From Azoarcus sp. (GTDB lineage Bacteria; Pseudomonadota; Gammaproteobacteria; Burkholderiales; Rhodocyclaceae): DNA of 64,000 nt. The position numbers and the translations under genes are program-made. Within the stretch, counting starts at the first letter, position 1. Each line of letters starts with the position of its first letter. Under the pieces are notes generated by a model. The model did not search any database. It was not told the origin of the DNA and saw only the letters and a program-made list of their open reading frames with translations. Where the stretch lies: contig DYFV01000015.1 of the NCBI GenBank assembly GCA_020725025.1, forward strand, positions 1 to 64,000. Direction: 5' to 3'. Positions 34,010-45,487 of this stretch are shown here, piece after piece.

Positions 34010-35824
34010 TCAGTGCACGTGGGCGCCATCCACCGCCTTGGCACCACGGGGAACGCGCACGCTCTCCACCAGAGCCTGGATGTGCTCGGGCGGCTCCTTG
34101 GTCACGCGATCGACGAGGAAGGCCACGCCGAAGTTGACCAGTGCACCGATCGCACCGAAGGCTTCCGGCGTGATGCCGAAGAAGGAGTTCGGTCCGCCGA
34201 TCAGGTCCACGAACTCGGTGCCCTTGATGAAGAAGATGCCCTTGTGCGCGAACACGTAGAACAGGGTGATGAACAGGCCTGCCAGCATGCCGGCCACCGC
34301 ACCTTCCTTGTTCATCTTCTTGGAGAAGATGCCCATCATGATGGCCGGGAACAGCGAGGAGGCCGCGATACCGAAGGCCAGCGCCACCGTACCGGCTGCG
34401 AAGCCCGGAGGATTCAGGCCCAGCCAGCCCGAGATCACGATGGCGACCGCCATGGAGATCTTGCCGGCCATCAGCTCGCCCTTCTCGCTGATGTTCGGTG
34501 CGAACACACCCTTCACCAGGTCGTGGGACACGGCCGCGGAGATCGCCATCAGCAGGCCCGCGGCGGTCGACAGTGCGGCGGCGAGACCACCGGCGGCCAC
34601 CAGCGCGATCACCCAGTTGGGCAGCAGCGCGATCTCCGGGTTGGCCAGCACGATGATGTCGGCGTTAACCGTCAGCTCGTTGCCCTTCCAGCCGGCTTCG
34701 TTGGCCTTCGCGACGACAGTTTCGCTCTTGGTCTTGTCGTTGTAGTACTGGATGCGGCCGTCACCGTTCTTGTCCTCGAACTTGAGCAGGCCGGTCTTCT
34801 CCCAGCGCTTCATCCAGTCCGGACGCTCTTCGTAGCGGATCGCAGAGTCGGCAGCGAACGGATCGGTGTTGCTCATCACGACGCCCGGGGTGACGGTGCG
34901 GATGAGGTTGGTCTTGGCCATGGCCGCCACTGCAGGCGCGGTGGTGTAGAGGATGGCGATGAAGACCAGCGCCCAGCCGGCGGAGCTCCGCGCGTCCTTG
35001 ACCTTCGGCACCGTGAAGAAGCGCATGATCACGTGCGGCAGACCGGCGGTACCGATCATCAGCGACATCGTGTACACGAACATGTTGAGCGTGCTGCCGG
35101 GCACCGAGGTGGTGTACTCGGAGAAGCCGAGGTCGGTCACGATCTGGTCGAGCTTCTGCAGCAGGGACACGTCCTGACCCACGAGGCTCGAGCCCAGGCC
35201 AAGCTGCGGGATCGGGTTGCCGGTCAGCTGCAGCGAGATGAAGATCGCCGGGATCGTGTAGGCCAGGATCAGCACGACGTACTGGGCGACCTGGGTGTAG
35301 GTGATGCCCTTCATGCCGCCGAACACGGCGTACATGAACACGATGCCCATACCGACGTAGATGCCCACCTCGTTCGAGACGCCCAGGAAGCGCGAGAACG
35401 CCACGCCCACACCGGTCATCTGGCCGATGATGTAGGTGATCGAGGCCACCAGCAGGCAGAGCACGGCCACGGTGCTGGCGGTCTTCGAGTAGAAGCGGTC
35501 GCCGATGAACTGCGGCACGGTGAACTTGCCGAATTTGCGGAGGTACGGGGCGAGCAGCATGGCGAGAAGCACATAGCCGCCGGTCCAGCCCATCAGGAAC
35601 AGGCCGCCGCCGTAGCCCATGTTGGAGATGAGGCCGGCCATGGAGATGAAGGAGGCCGCCGACATCCAGTCGGCCGCGGTGGCCATGCCGTTCATGACGG
35701 GGTTCACGCCGCCGCCGGCGACGTAGAACTCGCTGGTGCTACCGGCACGAGCCCAGATCGCGATGCCGATGTACAGCGCGAAGGTCGCGCCGACGACCAG
35801 ATAGGTGATGGTTTGCAGATCCAT
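34010..35824 (-). CDS. VC_2705-type sodium/solute symporter large subunit (acetate-permease-like)
   Basis: A 604-aa SSS-family transporter with about thirteen helices; ISMAGLISNMGYGGG and the TAADWMSAASF segment are typical of the ActP-like branch. The family takes up short monocarboxylates such as acetate with Na+. A roughly 80-residue loop (about 325-405) contains DKNGDGRIQYYND, a DxNxDGxI calcium-site-like motif. The small subunit lies 12 bp upstream. Direct repeats at 36190-36229 and acetate-metabolism neighbours support an acetate role; the substrate is not proven. Confidence 0.9.
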   Translation of the reverse strand: MDLQTITYLVVGATFALYIGIAIWARAGSTSEFYVAGGGVNPVMNGMATAADWMSAASFISMAGLISNMGYGGGLFLMGWTGGYVLLAMLLAPYLRKFGKFTVPQFIGDRFYSKTASTVAVLCLLVASITYIIGQMTGVGVAFSRFLGVSNEVGIYVGMGIVFMYAVFGGMKGITYTQVAQYVVLILAYTIPAIFISLQLTGNPIPQLGLGSSLVGQDVSLLQKLDQIVTDLGFSEYTTSVPGSTLNMFVYTMSLMIGTAGLPHVIMRFFTVPKVKDARSSAGWALVFIAILYTTAPAVAAMAKTNLIRTVTPGVVMSNTDPFAADSAIRYEERPDWMKRWEKTGLLKFEDKNGDGRIQYYNDKTKSETVVAKANEAGWKGNELTVNADIIVLANPEIALLPNWVIALVAAGGLAAALSTAAGLLMAISAAVSHDLVKGVFAPNISEKGELMAGKISMAVAIVISGWLGLNPPGFAAGTVALAFGIAASSLFPAIMMGIFSKKMNKEGAVAGMLAGLFITLFYVFAHKGIFFIKGTEFVDLIGGPNSFFGITPEAFGAIGALVNFGVAFLVDRVTKEPPEHIQALVESVRVPRGAKAVDGAHVH

Positions 35825-35836
35825 GTGTCGGGGTCC

Positions 35837-36091
35837 TCAATCTTCGTGAACGTCGAACTGCTCGTCGATCTGGCCCATCTTCTTCGCGTAGTAGAAGATG
35901 AGGGCGATGAACACGTAGATCGAACCCTGTTGCGCAAACCAGAATCCCAACGGGTAACCGCCAAGCGAGATGTTGTTGAGAACCGGAGCGAAAAGAATGC
36001 CGGCGCCGAACGAGACCACGAACCAGATGATCAGGATCTTGGTCAGGAGGCCCAGCGTCGCCTTCCAATAGGCTGCACTGTTGTTATCCAT
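35837..36091 (-). CDS. sodium/solute symporter small subunit (DUF4212)
   Basis: An 84-aa protein with two membrane helices and IIWFVVSFGAGILFAPVLN, FWFAQQGSIYVFIALIFYYA, the same family as the orphan at 33186. It lies 12 bp before the large subunit and is translated first, the usual order. It probably associates with the large subunit in the membrane. Confidence 0.9.
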   Translation of the reverse strand: MDNNSAAYWKATLGLLTKILIIWFVVSFGAGILFAPVLNNISLGGYPLGFWFAQQGSIYVFIALIFYYAKKMGQIDEQFDVHED

Positions 36092-36189
36092 AACGTCTCC
36101 TCGTAATGATTTTGATGCTCGCTTTGCTGCGTGGCTCCGGCCGAGACGCGCCGGCGCACAAAACTGCAGGAGGATTATTGTTGCCGGAT

Positions 36190-36229
36190 CTTACTCAACC
36201 CTTACAAACCTGAATCCGATCTGAATCCG
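36190..36229. promoter_or_regulatory. 11-bp phased direct repeats upstream of the symporter operon
   Basis: CTTAC occurs at 36190 and 36201, and CTGAATCCG at 36210 and 36221, each pair spaced exactly 11 bp. Phased direct repeats of this type are usual binding sites for response regulators. They lie about 100-140 bp before the symporter small-subunit start and also upstream of uspA-like gene 36342. The regulator is not known. Confidence 0.45.
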
Positions 36230-36341
36230 TTCCGCGCATACCCACGCCGGCCTTACGGGAAAACGCCGATGCCGCGGCGCAGCGCCCGGTGCTAGTCTGC
36301 CGCGTCGCGTTTCCGCAGCCATCCAACTAGGAGCAAGCAAG

Positions 36342-36794
36342 ATGTACAAGCACATTCTGGTCGCCATCGACGACAGCCAGACCTCCCGCAAGGCGCTCGA
36401 CGAAGCCGTTGCGCTGGCCAAGCTGCACGGGGCCAGGCTGGAGATCGCCCACGCGGTCGACGAATCGGTGGTGCGCGCCTACGACTCCCATGGCGCGGTG
36501 CTCGCCAACGCCGAGCAGTTCGACAAGGCCCTGCTCGCCGCCGGCGCGGCTCTGCTGGACGAAGCGGTCGAGACGGCACGGGCCGCGGGACTCGAACCGG
36601 CGCGGCGCCTGCTCAGTGCCGACGATGAACACGCCGACGATCAGATCGCGGCGGCGGTCCAGAAATCGGGCGCCGACCTGCTGGTGGTGGGGTCCCACGG
36701 ACGGCGCGGAGTGCGCCGACTTCTCCTGGGCAGCGTGGCGGAGAACCTCCTGCGCAAGGTCACCGTGTCGGTGCTCATCGTACGCGGCCACTGA
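36342..36794 (+). CDS. universal stress protein, UspA family (second copy)
   Basis: A 150-aa Usp protein with YKHILVAIDDSQTS and the ATP-site pattern SHGRRGVRRLLLGSVAENLL. It differs clearly from the copy at 6998, so it is not a recent duplicate. It has its own terminator and is divergent from the symporter operon. No FNR box was found upstream. Confidence 0.92.
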   Translation: MYKHILVAIDDSQTSRKALDEAVALAKLHGARLEIAHAVDESVVRAYDSHGAVLANAEQFDKALLAAGAALLDEAVETARAAGLEPARRLLSADDEHADDQIAAAVQKSGADLLVVGSHGRRGVRRLLLGSVAENLLRKVTVSVLIVRGH

Positions 36795-36816
36795 CCGGCC
36801 GGGCCCGTAAACGAGG

Positions 36817-36841
36817 AAGCCCCCTTGCGGGGGCTTTTTTT
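36817..36841 (+). terminator. intrinsic terminator after usp
   Basis: Stem AAGCCCCC / GGGGGCTT with a TTGC loop and a run of seven T residues. On the opposite strand the run after the stem is weak, so it mainly serves the usp gene. Confidence 0.92.
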
Positions 36842-36862
36842 GCTTCCGGACTGCGTCGCTGC

Positions 36863-38107
36863 TTACATGCGGGCGATCATCGCGTCGCCGAAGGCCGAGC
36901 ACGAGACCTCGTTGGCGCCTTCCATCAGCCGGGCGAAGTCGTAGGTGACCTGCTTGTCGGCGATCGCGGCTTCCATACCCTTGATCACCAGGTCGGCGGC
37001 CTCGCGCCAACCCATGTAGCGCAGCATCATCTCGGCCGACAGGATCAGCGAGCCCGGGTTCACCTTGTCCAGGCCGGCGTACTTCGGCGCGGTGCCGTGG
37101 GTGGCCTCGAAGCAGGCGTACTGGTCGGAGATATTGGCACCCGGGGCGATGCCGATGCCACCCACCTGGGCCGCCAGCGCATCCGAGATGTAGTCGCCGT
37201 TCAGGTTCAGGGTGGCGATCACGTCGTACTCGGCCGGACGCAGCAGGATCTGCTGCAGGAAGGCGTCGGCGATGGCGTCCTTGACGACGATCTCGCGGCC
37301 GGTCTTCGGGTTCTTGAACTTGCACCACGGACCGCCGTCGATCGGCTGGGCACCGAACTCCTCCTGGGCGACCTTGTAGCCGGTGTCACGGAACAGGCCT
37401 TCCGTGAACTTCATGATGTTGCCCTTGTGCACGATCGTCACCGACCTGCGGTCGTTGTCGATCGCGTACTTGATGGCGGCGCGCACGAGGCGGGTGGTGC
37501 CTTCGACCGAGACCGGCTTGATGCCGATGCCGGAGGTCTCCGGGAAGCGGATCTTCTTCACGCCCATCTCGTTCTGGAGGAAGGCGATGACCTTCTTCGC
37601 GCCTTCGGACTGGGCCGACCACTCGATGCCTGCGTAGATGTCCTCGGTGTTCTCGCGGAAGATCACCATGTCCACCAGCTCGGGCTGCTTGAGCGGCGAG
37701 GGAACACCCTTGAAGTAGCGCACCGGGCGCACGCACTGGTAGAGGTCCAGCTCCTGGCGCAGGGCCACGTTGAGCGAGCGGATACCGCCGCCCACCGGGG
37801 TGGTCATCGGCCCCTTGATGGAGACCGAGTACTCCTTGAGCGCATCGAAGGTCTCTTTCGGCAGCCACTCGTCCGGCCCGTAGATCTGGGTGGACTTCTC
37901 GCCGGCATAGACCTCCATCCAGTGGATCTTCTTCTTGCCGCCGTAGGCCTTGTCGACCGCGGCGTCGATCACCTTGATCATCACCGGCGTGATGTCGACG
38001 CCGATACCGTCACCTTCGATGAACGGGATGATGGGATTGTCCGGGATCGCCTGCCCCGGAACGATCTTCTGCCCGCCTGCCGGAACCTTGATGTGAGATG
38101 CACTCAT
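36863..38107 (-). CDS. icd: NADP-dependent isocitrate dehydrogenase, dimeric
   Basis: A 414-aa enzyme (EC 1.1.1.42) of E. coli type. The phosphorylation site [12 protein letters not shown] puts the regulatory serine at 111; the NADP part includes the [11 protein letters not shown] loop. AceK (40998) phosphorylates this serine to divert isocitrate into the glyoxylate shunt. It lies next to a second, monomeric isocitrate dehydrogenase. The 209-bp region upstream contains a CCCCGA/TCGGGG hairpin but no clear promoter. Confidence 0.97.
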   Translation of the reverse strand: MSASHIKVPAGGQKIVPGQAIPDNPIIPFIEGDGIGVDITPVMIKVIDAAVDKAYGGKKKIHWMEVYAGEKSTQIYGPDEWLPKETFDALKEYSVSIKGPMTTPVGGGIRSLNVALRQELDLYQCVRPVRYFKGVPSPLKQPELVDMVIFRENTEDIYAGIEWSAQSEGAKKVIAFLQNEMGVKKIRFPETSGIGIKPVSVEGTTRLVRAAIKYAIDNDRRSVTIVHKGNIMKFTEGLFRDTGYKVAQEEFGAQPIDGGPWCKFKNPKTGREIVVKDAIADAFLQQILLRPAEYDVIATLNLNGDYISDALAAQVGGIGIAPGANISDQYACFEATHGTAPKYAGLDKVNPGSLILSAEMMLRYMGWREAADLVIKGMEAAIADKQVTYDFARLMEGANEVSCSAFGDAMIARM

Positions 38108-38316
38108 ACGTACTCCCTCCTGGTTGAATTGTTTCCGACCAACTGCGCTCCCGGTGCCTCCCCTTGACGGCGGCGCACGATGCTTCGATCCCCCTTGCGC
38201 CTCACCGGGACGGTCAACGGATTATCCCCGAAATCGGGGAGGCACCCGAAGCACCCCAATTCCAAATTTCGACGGGCGCGCATGCGCTTGGTGCCGCAGG
38301 ACGCGCCCGCCGTAGA

Positions 38317-40554
<2,238 letters not shown>

Positions 40555-40785
40555 GACTCGTTTCTCCCTCGTTGTCTTGTGTGTGCTGTTCGAACGCGGA
40601 ACCGCGCAACACCCGGCGCCCCTTGCGGACGAACCGGTCGCGCGGACGCGCATCGGAAACTCGGAGCGGCCGGCGGCACCCGGCCAGGCGCCGTGTCCGG
40701 CCGTCGAGGCAGCCACCAGCGGACCCCCGCGGCTCTTGCGAACCGCCTCCCCCTCGCGACGCCCAACCGACTTTTCAGACGCGGC

Positions 40786-40791
40786 ATTATA
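40786..40791 (-). promoter_or_regulatory. -10 of the monomeric IDH promoter
   Basis: TATAAT on the minus strand, with GTGAAT seventeen bases upstream as a weak -35. The -35 overlaps a TTCACA motif (40810) that recurs at 40831. The leader is about 225 nt. Confidence 0.6.
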
Positions 40792-40808
40792 CCGCCGCTG
40801 CCCCTTTC

Positions 40809-40871
40809 ATTCACAGAAGTAAAATGAGATTTCACAATATAAAAAATACAACTCATAAAAGATATAAGACT
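40809..40871 (+). promoter_or_regulatory. AT-rich regulatory region of aceK
   Basis: Within a GC-rich genome this stretch is AT-rich. TTCACA occurs at 40810 and 40831, 21 bp apart, and GATATAAGACTAT at 40861. Both motifs recur upstream of aceA, where CGTTTCACAA is repeated 20 bp apart and TATAAGACTTAT is found. The remaining part of the 443-bp gap (40555-40800 and 40872-40997) shows GC-rich leader sequence without a gene. Confidence 0.5.
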
Positions 40872-40997
40872 ATCCATACCAAGACCGGCTGCCGGAGCAC
40901 CGAAGGCCCGCAAAGGCCGGCCGCTGGCCATCCCGGGAGCTACGGTGCGAAACTAGTGGTTTCGTGAGCCCTCTTTCCATCAGGAAGGAACGCCGAC

Positions 40998-42776
40998 ATG
41001 GACCCATCCCGTGAGGAAAACCCGGTTGCGCAGGCCATCGCCCATGCGATGGTGGAAGGCTTCAACAAGCACTACCGCATCTTTCGCGGCACCTCGCGCC
41101 GCGCCAAGGAGTTCTTCGAGGCCGCGGACTGGCAGGCGCAGCTCGACGCGGTGCGCGAGCGCGTGCAGTTCTACGACGACCGGGTGGACGAGGCGGTGCG
41201 CCGCCTGCACGAGGAATTCGACGCCGACTCGCTCGACGACACCACCTGGCAGCAGGTCAAGCTCTACTACATCGGCGCGCTGATCAACCACAAGCAGCCC
41301 GAGCTCGCGGAGACTTTCTTCAACTCGGTGTGCTGCAAGATCCTGCACCGCACCTACTTCAACAACGATTACCTCTTCGCGCGGCCGGCCATCTCGACGG
41401 AGTACATCGAGTCCTATCCGCCGGTCTACAGCAGCTACTACCCGCAGGACGAGGGCTTGCGCGCCACGGTGCGGCGCATCATCGAGGACTTCGACTGGCA
41501 GCGCCCCTTCGAGGATCTCGATCGCGACGTCGACCACATCCTGCGCGCGACCGAGGCGCATCTGGGCGAATGGCCGGACATGGAGGTGAACTGCCAGATC
41601 CAGGTCCTCTACTCGGCCTTCTACCGCAACAAGACCGCCTACATCATCGGCAAGGCGGTGAACGGCTATCAGGAGTATCCCTTCGCGATCGCGGTGCGCC
41701 ACAACGAGCGCGGCCTGCTGCACGTGGACACCATCCTGCTCGATCCCTGGCGGATCTCGGTGCTGTTCTCGCTGTCGCGCGCCTACTTCATGGTGGACAT
41801 GGAGGTGCCCTCGGGCTACGTGCAGTTCCTGCGCTCCATCATGCCCAACAAGCCGCGCTCGGAGCTCTACACCATGCTGGGGCTGGGCAAGCAGGGCAAG
41901 ACCATGTTCTTCCGCGACCTCATCGCCCACCTGCGCCACTCGAACGACCAGTTCATCGTGGCGCCCGGCATCCGCGGGCTGGTGATGCTGGTGTTCACCC
42001 TGCCCTCCTACCCCTACGTGTTCAAGATCATCAAGGACGTGTTCGGCCCGACGAAGAACATGGACCGGGCCACCGTCAAGCGCAAGTACCTGATGGTGAA
42101 GCAGGTGGACCGGGTGGGGCGGATGGCGGACACCCTGGAGTTCTCCTACGCCGCGCTGCCCTTGTCGCGCTTCCACCCGGAGCTCCTGGACGAGCTGCGC
42201 ACGCTGGCGCCTTCGGCCTTCGAGATCGACGGCGACTCGGTCATCATCAAGCACCTCTACATCGAGCGGCGCATGACGCCCCTCAACATCTACCTGGAGC
42301 GCGCGGACGACGCGCAGGTCGAGCACGCGGTGCGCGAGTACGGCAATGCCATCCGCGAGCTCGCCACGGCCAACATCTTCCCGGGCGACATGCTGTGGAA
42401 GAACTTCGGGGTGACCCGCTACGGGCGCGTGGTGTTCTACGACTACGACGAGATCGAGTTCATGACCGACATGAACTTCCGTCGCATCCCGCCCGCGCCT
42501 TACCCGGAGATGGAGATGGCGGGCGAGCCCTGGTACTCGGCCGGACCGATGGACGTCTTCCCCGAGGAGTTCGCGACCTTCCTGCTCGGCGCGCCGCGCG
42601 TGCGCAAGGCCTTCCTGAAGCACCACCGCGACCTGCTCGAGCCGCGCTTCTGGCAGCACGCCCAGGAGGCGATCCGCAACGGCTACCTGGAGGACTTCTT
42701 CCCCTACCCGCCCGAGCTGCGCTTCCGCAACCTGTTTCCGGCCGAGGAGAAGGCGCCGGCCACCGAGGAAGCGTAA
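40998..42776 (+). CDS. aceK: isocitrate dehydrogenase kinase/phosphatase
   Basis: A 592-aa bifunctional enzyme (EC 2.7.11.5) that phosphorylates and dephosphorylates Icd. The ATP-binding region is APGIRGLVMLVFTLPSYPYV, and the conserved blocks IERRMTPLNIYLE and WKNFGVTRYGRVVFYDYDEI are present. The length is normal. The ATG at 40998 follows AAGGAA. It is unlinked to aceA here (12 kb away), and shares promoter motifs with it. Confidence 0.97.
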   Translation: MDPSREENPVAQAIAHAMVEGFNKHYRIFRGTSRRAKEFFEAADWQAQLDAVRERVQFYDDRVDEAVRRLHEEFDADSLDDTTWQQVKLYYIGALINHKQPELAETFFNSVCCKILHRTYFNNDYLFARPAISTEYIESYPPVYSSYYPQDEGLRATVRRIIEDFDWQRPFEDLDRDVDHILRATEAHLGEWPDMEVNCQIQVLYSAFYRNKTAYIIGKAVNGYQEYPFAIAVRHNERGLLHVDTILLDPWRISVLFSLSRAYFMVDMEVPSGYVQFLRSIMPNKPRSELYTMLGLGKQGKTMFFRDLIAHLRHSNDQFIVAPGIRGLVMLVFTLPSYPYVFKIIKDVFGPTKNMDRATVKRKYLMVKQVDRVGRMADTLEFSYAALPLSRFHPELLDELRTLAPSAFEIDGDSVIIKHLYIERRMTPLNIYLERADDAQVEHAVREYGNAIRELATANIFPGDMLWKNFGVTRYGRVVFYDYDEIEFMTDMNFRRIPPAPYPEMEMAGEPWYSAGPMDVFPEEFATFLLGAPRVRKAFLKHHRDLLEPRFWQHAQEAIRNGYLEDFFPYPPELRFRNLFPAEEKAPATEEA

Positions 42777-42782
42777 CGGTCT

Positions 42783-43094
42783 CTACCCGATCCGCTGCTC
42801 GTCGCTGCGCGACTCGCCCCGGTTGTCGGTCCAGCTCACCGCGAGGCGATCGCCCTTGGCCCCGCCCCTGAAGCGGAAGGCGAGGTAGGGATTGGCGGAC
42901 ACCGACGGCCCGAATCGTGCGGCCAGCACGACCCGGTCGTTGTGCCGCACCGCGACCTCGGTGATGTAATGAGCCGGGACGAGCTTTCCGCCGGCGTCCT
43001 TGCGCCGCCCCGTCTCCATCGCGTGCGACATCAGCAGCCGCACCTCGGTCACGCCGTCCTTGGCCACCGCGCGGATTCGTGTCGGATTGGTCAT
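42783..43094 (-). CDS. soxZ: sulfur oxidation protein SoxZ
   Basis: A 103-aa SoxZ protein with the pattern RLLMSHAMETGRRKDAGGKLVPAHYI and the FGPSVSANPYLAFRFRG segment. SoxZ forms the carrier complex with SoxY for thiosulfate or sulfide-derived sulfur. It follows soxY by 13 bp and is convergent with aceK, the stops being 6 bp apart. Confidence 0.92.
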   Translation of the reverse strand: MTNPTRIRAVAKDGVTEVRLLMSHAMETGRRKDAGGKLVPAHYITEVAVRHNDRVVLAARFGPSVSANPYLAFRFRGGAKGDRLAVSWTDNRGESRSDEQRIG

Positions 43095-43107
43095 CGTCTC
43101 CGCCCCC

Positions 43108-43572
43108 TCACCCGGCGCAGCCGCCCTGGGTGACGCGCACATTGCGTCTCGCCACATGGAGTCTGCCGCCAGCACGCACGACGACGTAGACGTCCGAGGT
43201 CTCGGCCATCTTCACCCGCGTCTGGATATCCGGGATCGTTCCCGCCGGCACGCTGAAGTCCGCGACGACGAGGTTGGGATTCTTCTCCACCAGGATCACG
43301 ATCCGGTCGGTGTCCGCAAGCCGGCTCGCCACCCCGATCGACACCATCGCGCCGTTCTCGGCAACGTCCGGCGCGGAGATCTCGATCTCGCCGCTGTCGG
43401 CCGGACGCCCGGCCCCCAGCGCAGCGAAGGCTTCATCGAGGCTGCCGGCCTCGAAGAGCGCGCGCTCCGCGGCCAGGACCTGCCCCGGCCGCACGAGACC
43501 GATCGCCCCCAGCACCGCGATAAGCCCGATACCGCCGCCTGCCCTGAGCACCTCCCTGCGCCGATCATCCAT
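43108..43572 (-). CDS. soxY: sulfur carrier protein SoxY
   Basis: A 154-aa protein with a Tat-type signal (RRREVLRAGGG then a hydrophobic stretch) and a SoxY domain. The C-terminus ends QGGCAG; the typical swinging arm is GGCGG, so one glycine is replaced by alanine. The cysteine that binds sulfur intermediates is present, so the protein is probably functional. The start is supported by AGGAGGAA. No soxA, soxB, soxC or soxX gene is in the window, so this is a partial set. Confidence 0.9.
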   Translation of the reverse strand: MDDRRREVLRAGGGIGLIAVLGAIGLVRPGQVLAAERALFEAGSLDEAFAALGAGRPADSGEIEISAPDVAENGAMVSIGVASRLADTDRIVILVEKNPNLVVADFSVPAGTIPDIQTRVKMAETSDVYVVVRAGGRLHVARRNVRVTQGGCAG

Positions 43573-43705
43573 TCCCTGGCTTCCTCCTGATACGGACCGG
43601 TATTATCGCATCCCCCGCGCCGGCCGCCTCCGTTCGACCGCTCCCCCGCGCCCGCGATCCCCTGCGATCTCGACGAGAGGCCCGCTCCGCGCGGATTCCG
43701 GCCGA

Positions 43706-43733
43706 TTGCGGCGCGTATGTCGTCGGATATACT
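43706..43733 (+). promoter_or_regulatory. sigma-70 promoter of the cytochrome/flavocytochrome genes
   Basis: TTGCGG (43706) and TATACT (43728) with a 16-bp spacer. The leader to the GTG start at 43830 is about 90 nt. On the opposite strand a GATAAT near 43608 could be the soxY -10. Confidence 0.6.
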
Positions 43734-43829
43734 GAGCCCCGAGCGCCCCACGGCGCCGTCCCGCCGCGCGGGCACAGAGCGCGCTCGCGGCGGCTCCCCG
43801 CTTATTCCATATCGCAGAGGAGACAGGCC

Positions 43830-44129
43830 GTGAACCTCAAGAGCACAGCCGCCGCCCTCGTCCTGGCCGGCGTGGCGAGCATCGGCTTCGCCAAGGATCC
43901 CCATCTCGCCCGCAACCTCGCCGCCACCTGCGCGAACTGTCACGGCACCGGGGGGCACAGCGTGGGCGGCATGGAGCCCCTGGCAGGCGAGTCGAAGGAA
44001 ACGCTGCTGCGCAAGCTCATGGCCTTCCGCTCGGGAGAAAAACCGGCGACGATCATGCATCAGATCGCGAGGGGCTACACCGAGGAGCAACTCGAGCTGG
44101 TCGCGGACCACTTCTCGTCACAGCGCTGA
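43830..44129 (+). CDS. monohaem c-type cytochrome (flavocytochrome c cytochrome subunit type)
   Basis: A 99-aa protein with a signal peptide (TAAALVLAGVASIGFA) and a haem c site CANCH; HQIARGYTEEQLELVADHF is the usual C-terminal pattern of the FccA/SoxE-like cytochromes, and one of the methionines may be axial. It probably receives electrons from the FAD protein downstream. The start is GTG at 43830 after GAGGAGACAGG. The flavoprotein follows after 18 bp. Confidence 0.88.
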   Translation: MNLKSTAAALVLAGVASIGFAKDPHLARNLAATCANCHGTGGHSVGGMEPLAGESKETLLRKLMAFRSGEKPATIMHQIARGYTEEQLELVADHFSSQR

Positions 44130-44147
44130 GCGACGGAGGAGCACAAC

Positions 44148-45416
44148 ATGTTCGGAAGACGCGATTTCCTCCGCTCGGTCGGCGCCCTCGCGGCGAGCAC
44201 CACGCTCGCCGGATGCGCCGGAGTGGGCGCCTCCGGGCGCGCGCACGTGGTCGTCATCGGCGGCGGTTTCGGCGGCGCCACGGCCGCCAAGTATCTGCGC
44301 ATGTGGAGCGACGGCGCAGTCGCCGTGACGCTCGTCGAGCGCCAGCCCGGCTTCGTTTCCTGCCCGGTCTCCAACCTGGTCATCGGCGGCGTCCGGCAGA
44401 TGCCGGACATCACGATGGGCTACGACGCGCTGCGCACGCGCTGGGGCGTGAAGGTCGTCACCGGCGAAGTGACGGGCCTGGACGCGGCGCACCGCCAGGT
44501 CCGGCTCGCGTCGGGCGAGACGCTCGCCTACGACCGCGTGGTGCTCTCGCCCGGCGTGGACTTCCTGCCCGAGGAGATCGGCGGGCTCGCGGGCAAGGAG
44601 GAACAGATCCCGCACGCATGGAAGGCCGGCCCGCAAACGGTGCTGCTGCGCCGCCAGCTCGAGGCGATGCGCGACGGCGGTGTGTACGCGATTCACATCC
44701 CGCGCGCGCCCTACCGCTGCCCGCCCGGCCCCTACGAGCGGGCCTGCATGGTGGCCCACTACCTCAAGACCGCCAAGCCCCGCTCCAAGGTGCTGATCCT
44801 CGACAGCAACGCCGACATCCAGTCGAAGAAGGGCCTTTTCATGGCGGCCTTCGACGGACCGTACAAGGGCATGATCGAGTACCGCCCCAACAGCACGCTC
44901 GTGTCGGTGGACGCGGCGAGCCGGACGGCAGAGCTCGATTTCGAAAAGGTGCGCGCGGACGTGCTCAACGTGATCCCGCCGATGCGCGCCGGCCGGCTGG
45001 TCGACAGCCTGGGCGTGCCCCTGGTGAACCAGCGCTGGGTCGAGGTGGACTGGCTGAGCATGGAGGCGAAGGGCGCGCCCAATGTACACGTCCTGGGCGA
45101 TGCGGTCTTCCCGGCGGCCATGATGCCCAAGTCCGGCCACATGGCGAACCAGCACGCCAAGCTCGCCGCCGCCGCGATCCTGAATCTCCTCGCCGACGTG
45201 CCGCCCAGCCCCGAGCCGGTGGTCATGAACACCTGCTACAGCTTCGTGGACGCGCGCAACGCGATGCATGTCGCCTCGGTACACCGCTACGACGAGGCGA
45301 AGCGGACCTTCGTGCCGGTCGAGGGCGCGGGCGGCGTGTCGGCGATGGCCAGCGAGGCGGAAGGCCAGTACGCCGAGGCCTGGGCGCGCAATATCTGGGC
45401 CGACATGCTGGCGTGA
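44148..45416 (+). CDS. fccB: flavocytochrome c sulfide dehydrogenase, flavoprotein subunit
   Basis: A 422-aa FAD protein with a Tat signal (GRRDFLRSVGALAAS), the Rossmann motif VVVIGGGFGGATAAKYLR and conserved cysteines in FVSCPVSNLV, YRCPPGPYERACM and NTCYSF. This matches FccB/SoxF, which oxidises sulfide or acts as a sulfide-binding partner of the Sox system. The upstream cytochrome supplies the haem. Together with SoxYZ this suggests sulfide or thiosulfate oxidation. Confidence 0.9.
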   Translation: MFGRRDFLRSVGALAASTTLAGCAGVGASGRAHVVVIGGGFGGATAAKYLRMWSDGAVAVTLVERQPGFVSCPVSNLVIGGVRQMPDITMGYDALRTRWGVKVVTGEVTGLDAAHRQVRLASGETLAYDRVVLSPGVDFLPEEIGGLAGKEEQIPHAWKAGPQTVLLRRQLEAMRDGGVYAIHIPRAPYRCPPGPYERACMVAHYLKTAKPRSKVLILDSNADIQSKKGLFMAAFDGPYKGMIEYRPNSTLVSVDAASRTAELDFEKVRADVLNVIPPMRAGRLVDSLGVPLVNQRWVEVDWLSMEAKGAPNVHVLGDAVFPAAMMPKSGHMANQHAKLAAAAILNLLADVPPSPEPVVMNTCYSFVDARNAMHVASVHRYDEAKRTFVPVEGAGGVSAMASEAEGQYAEAWARNIWADMLA

Positions 45417-45433
45417 AGGCAGCGCTTCACGCA

Positions 45434-45487
45434 GGAGCGGCGGAAGCCGCGGACGGACGTGCCCGCGTCCGCGGCTTCCGCCGCTCC
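45434..45487. repeat. REP-like palindrome, copy 1
   Basis: Two perfect 22-nt arms, GGAGCGGCGGAAGCCGCGGACG at 45434-45455 and its reverse complement at 45466-45487, with a 10-nt centre. It lies between the convergent fccB and Nudix genes; the Nudix TAG stop is inside the right arm. The arms share most bases with copy 2 at 52807. Confidence 0.85.

Noticed and set aside
38226..38239. CCCCGA/TCGGGG hairpin upstream of icd as a terminator
   Set aside because: No T-run follows on either strand, so intrinsic termination is not supported.
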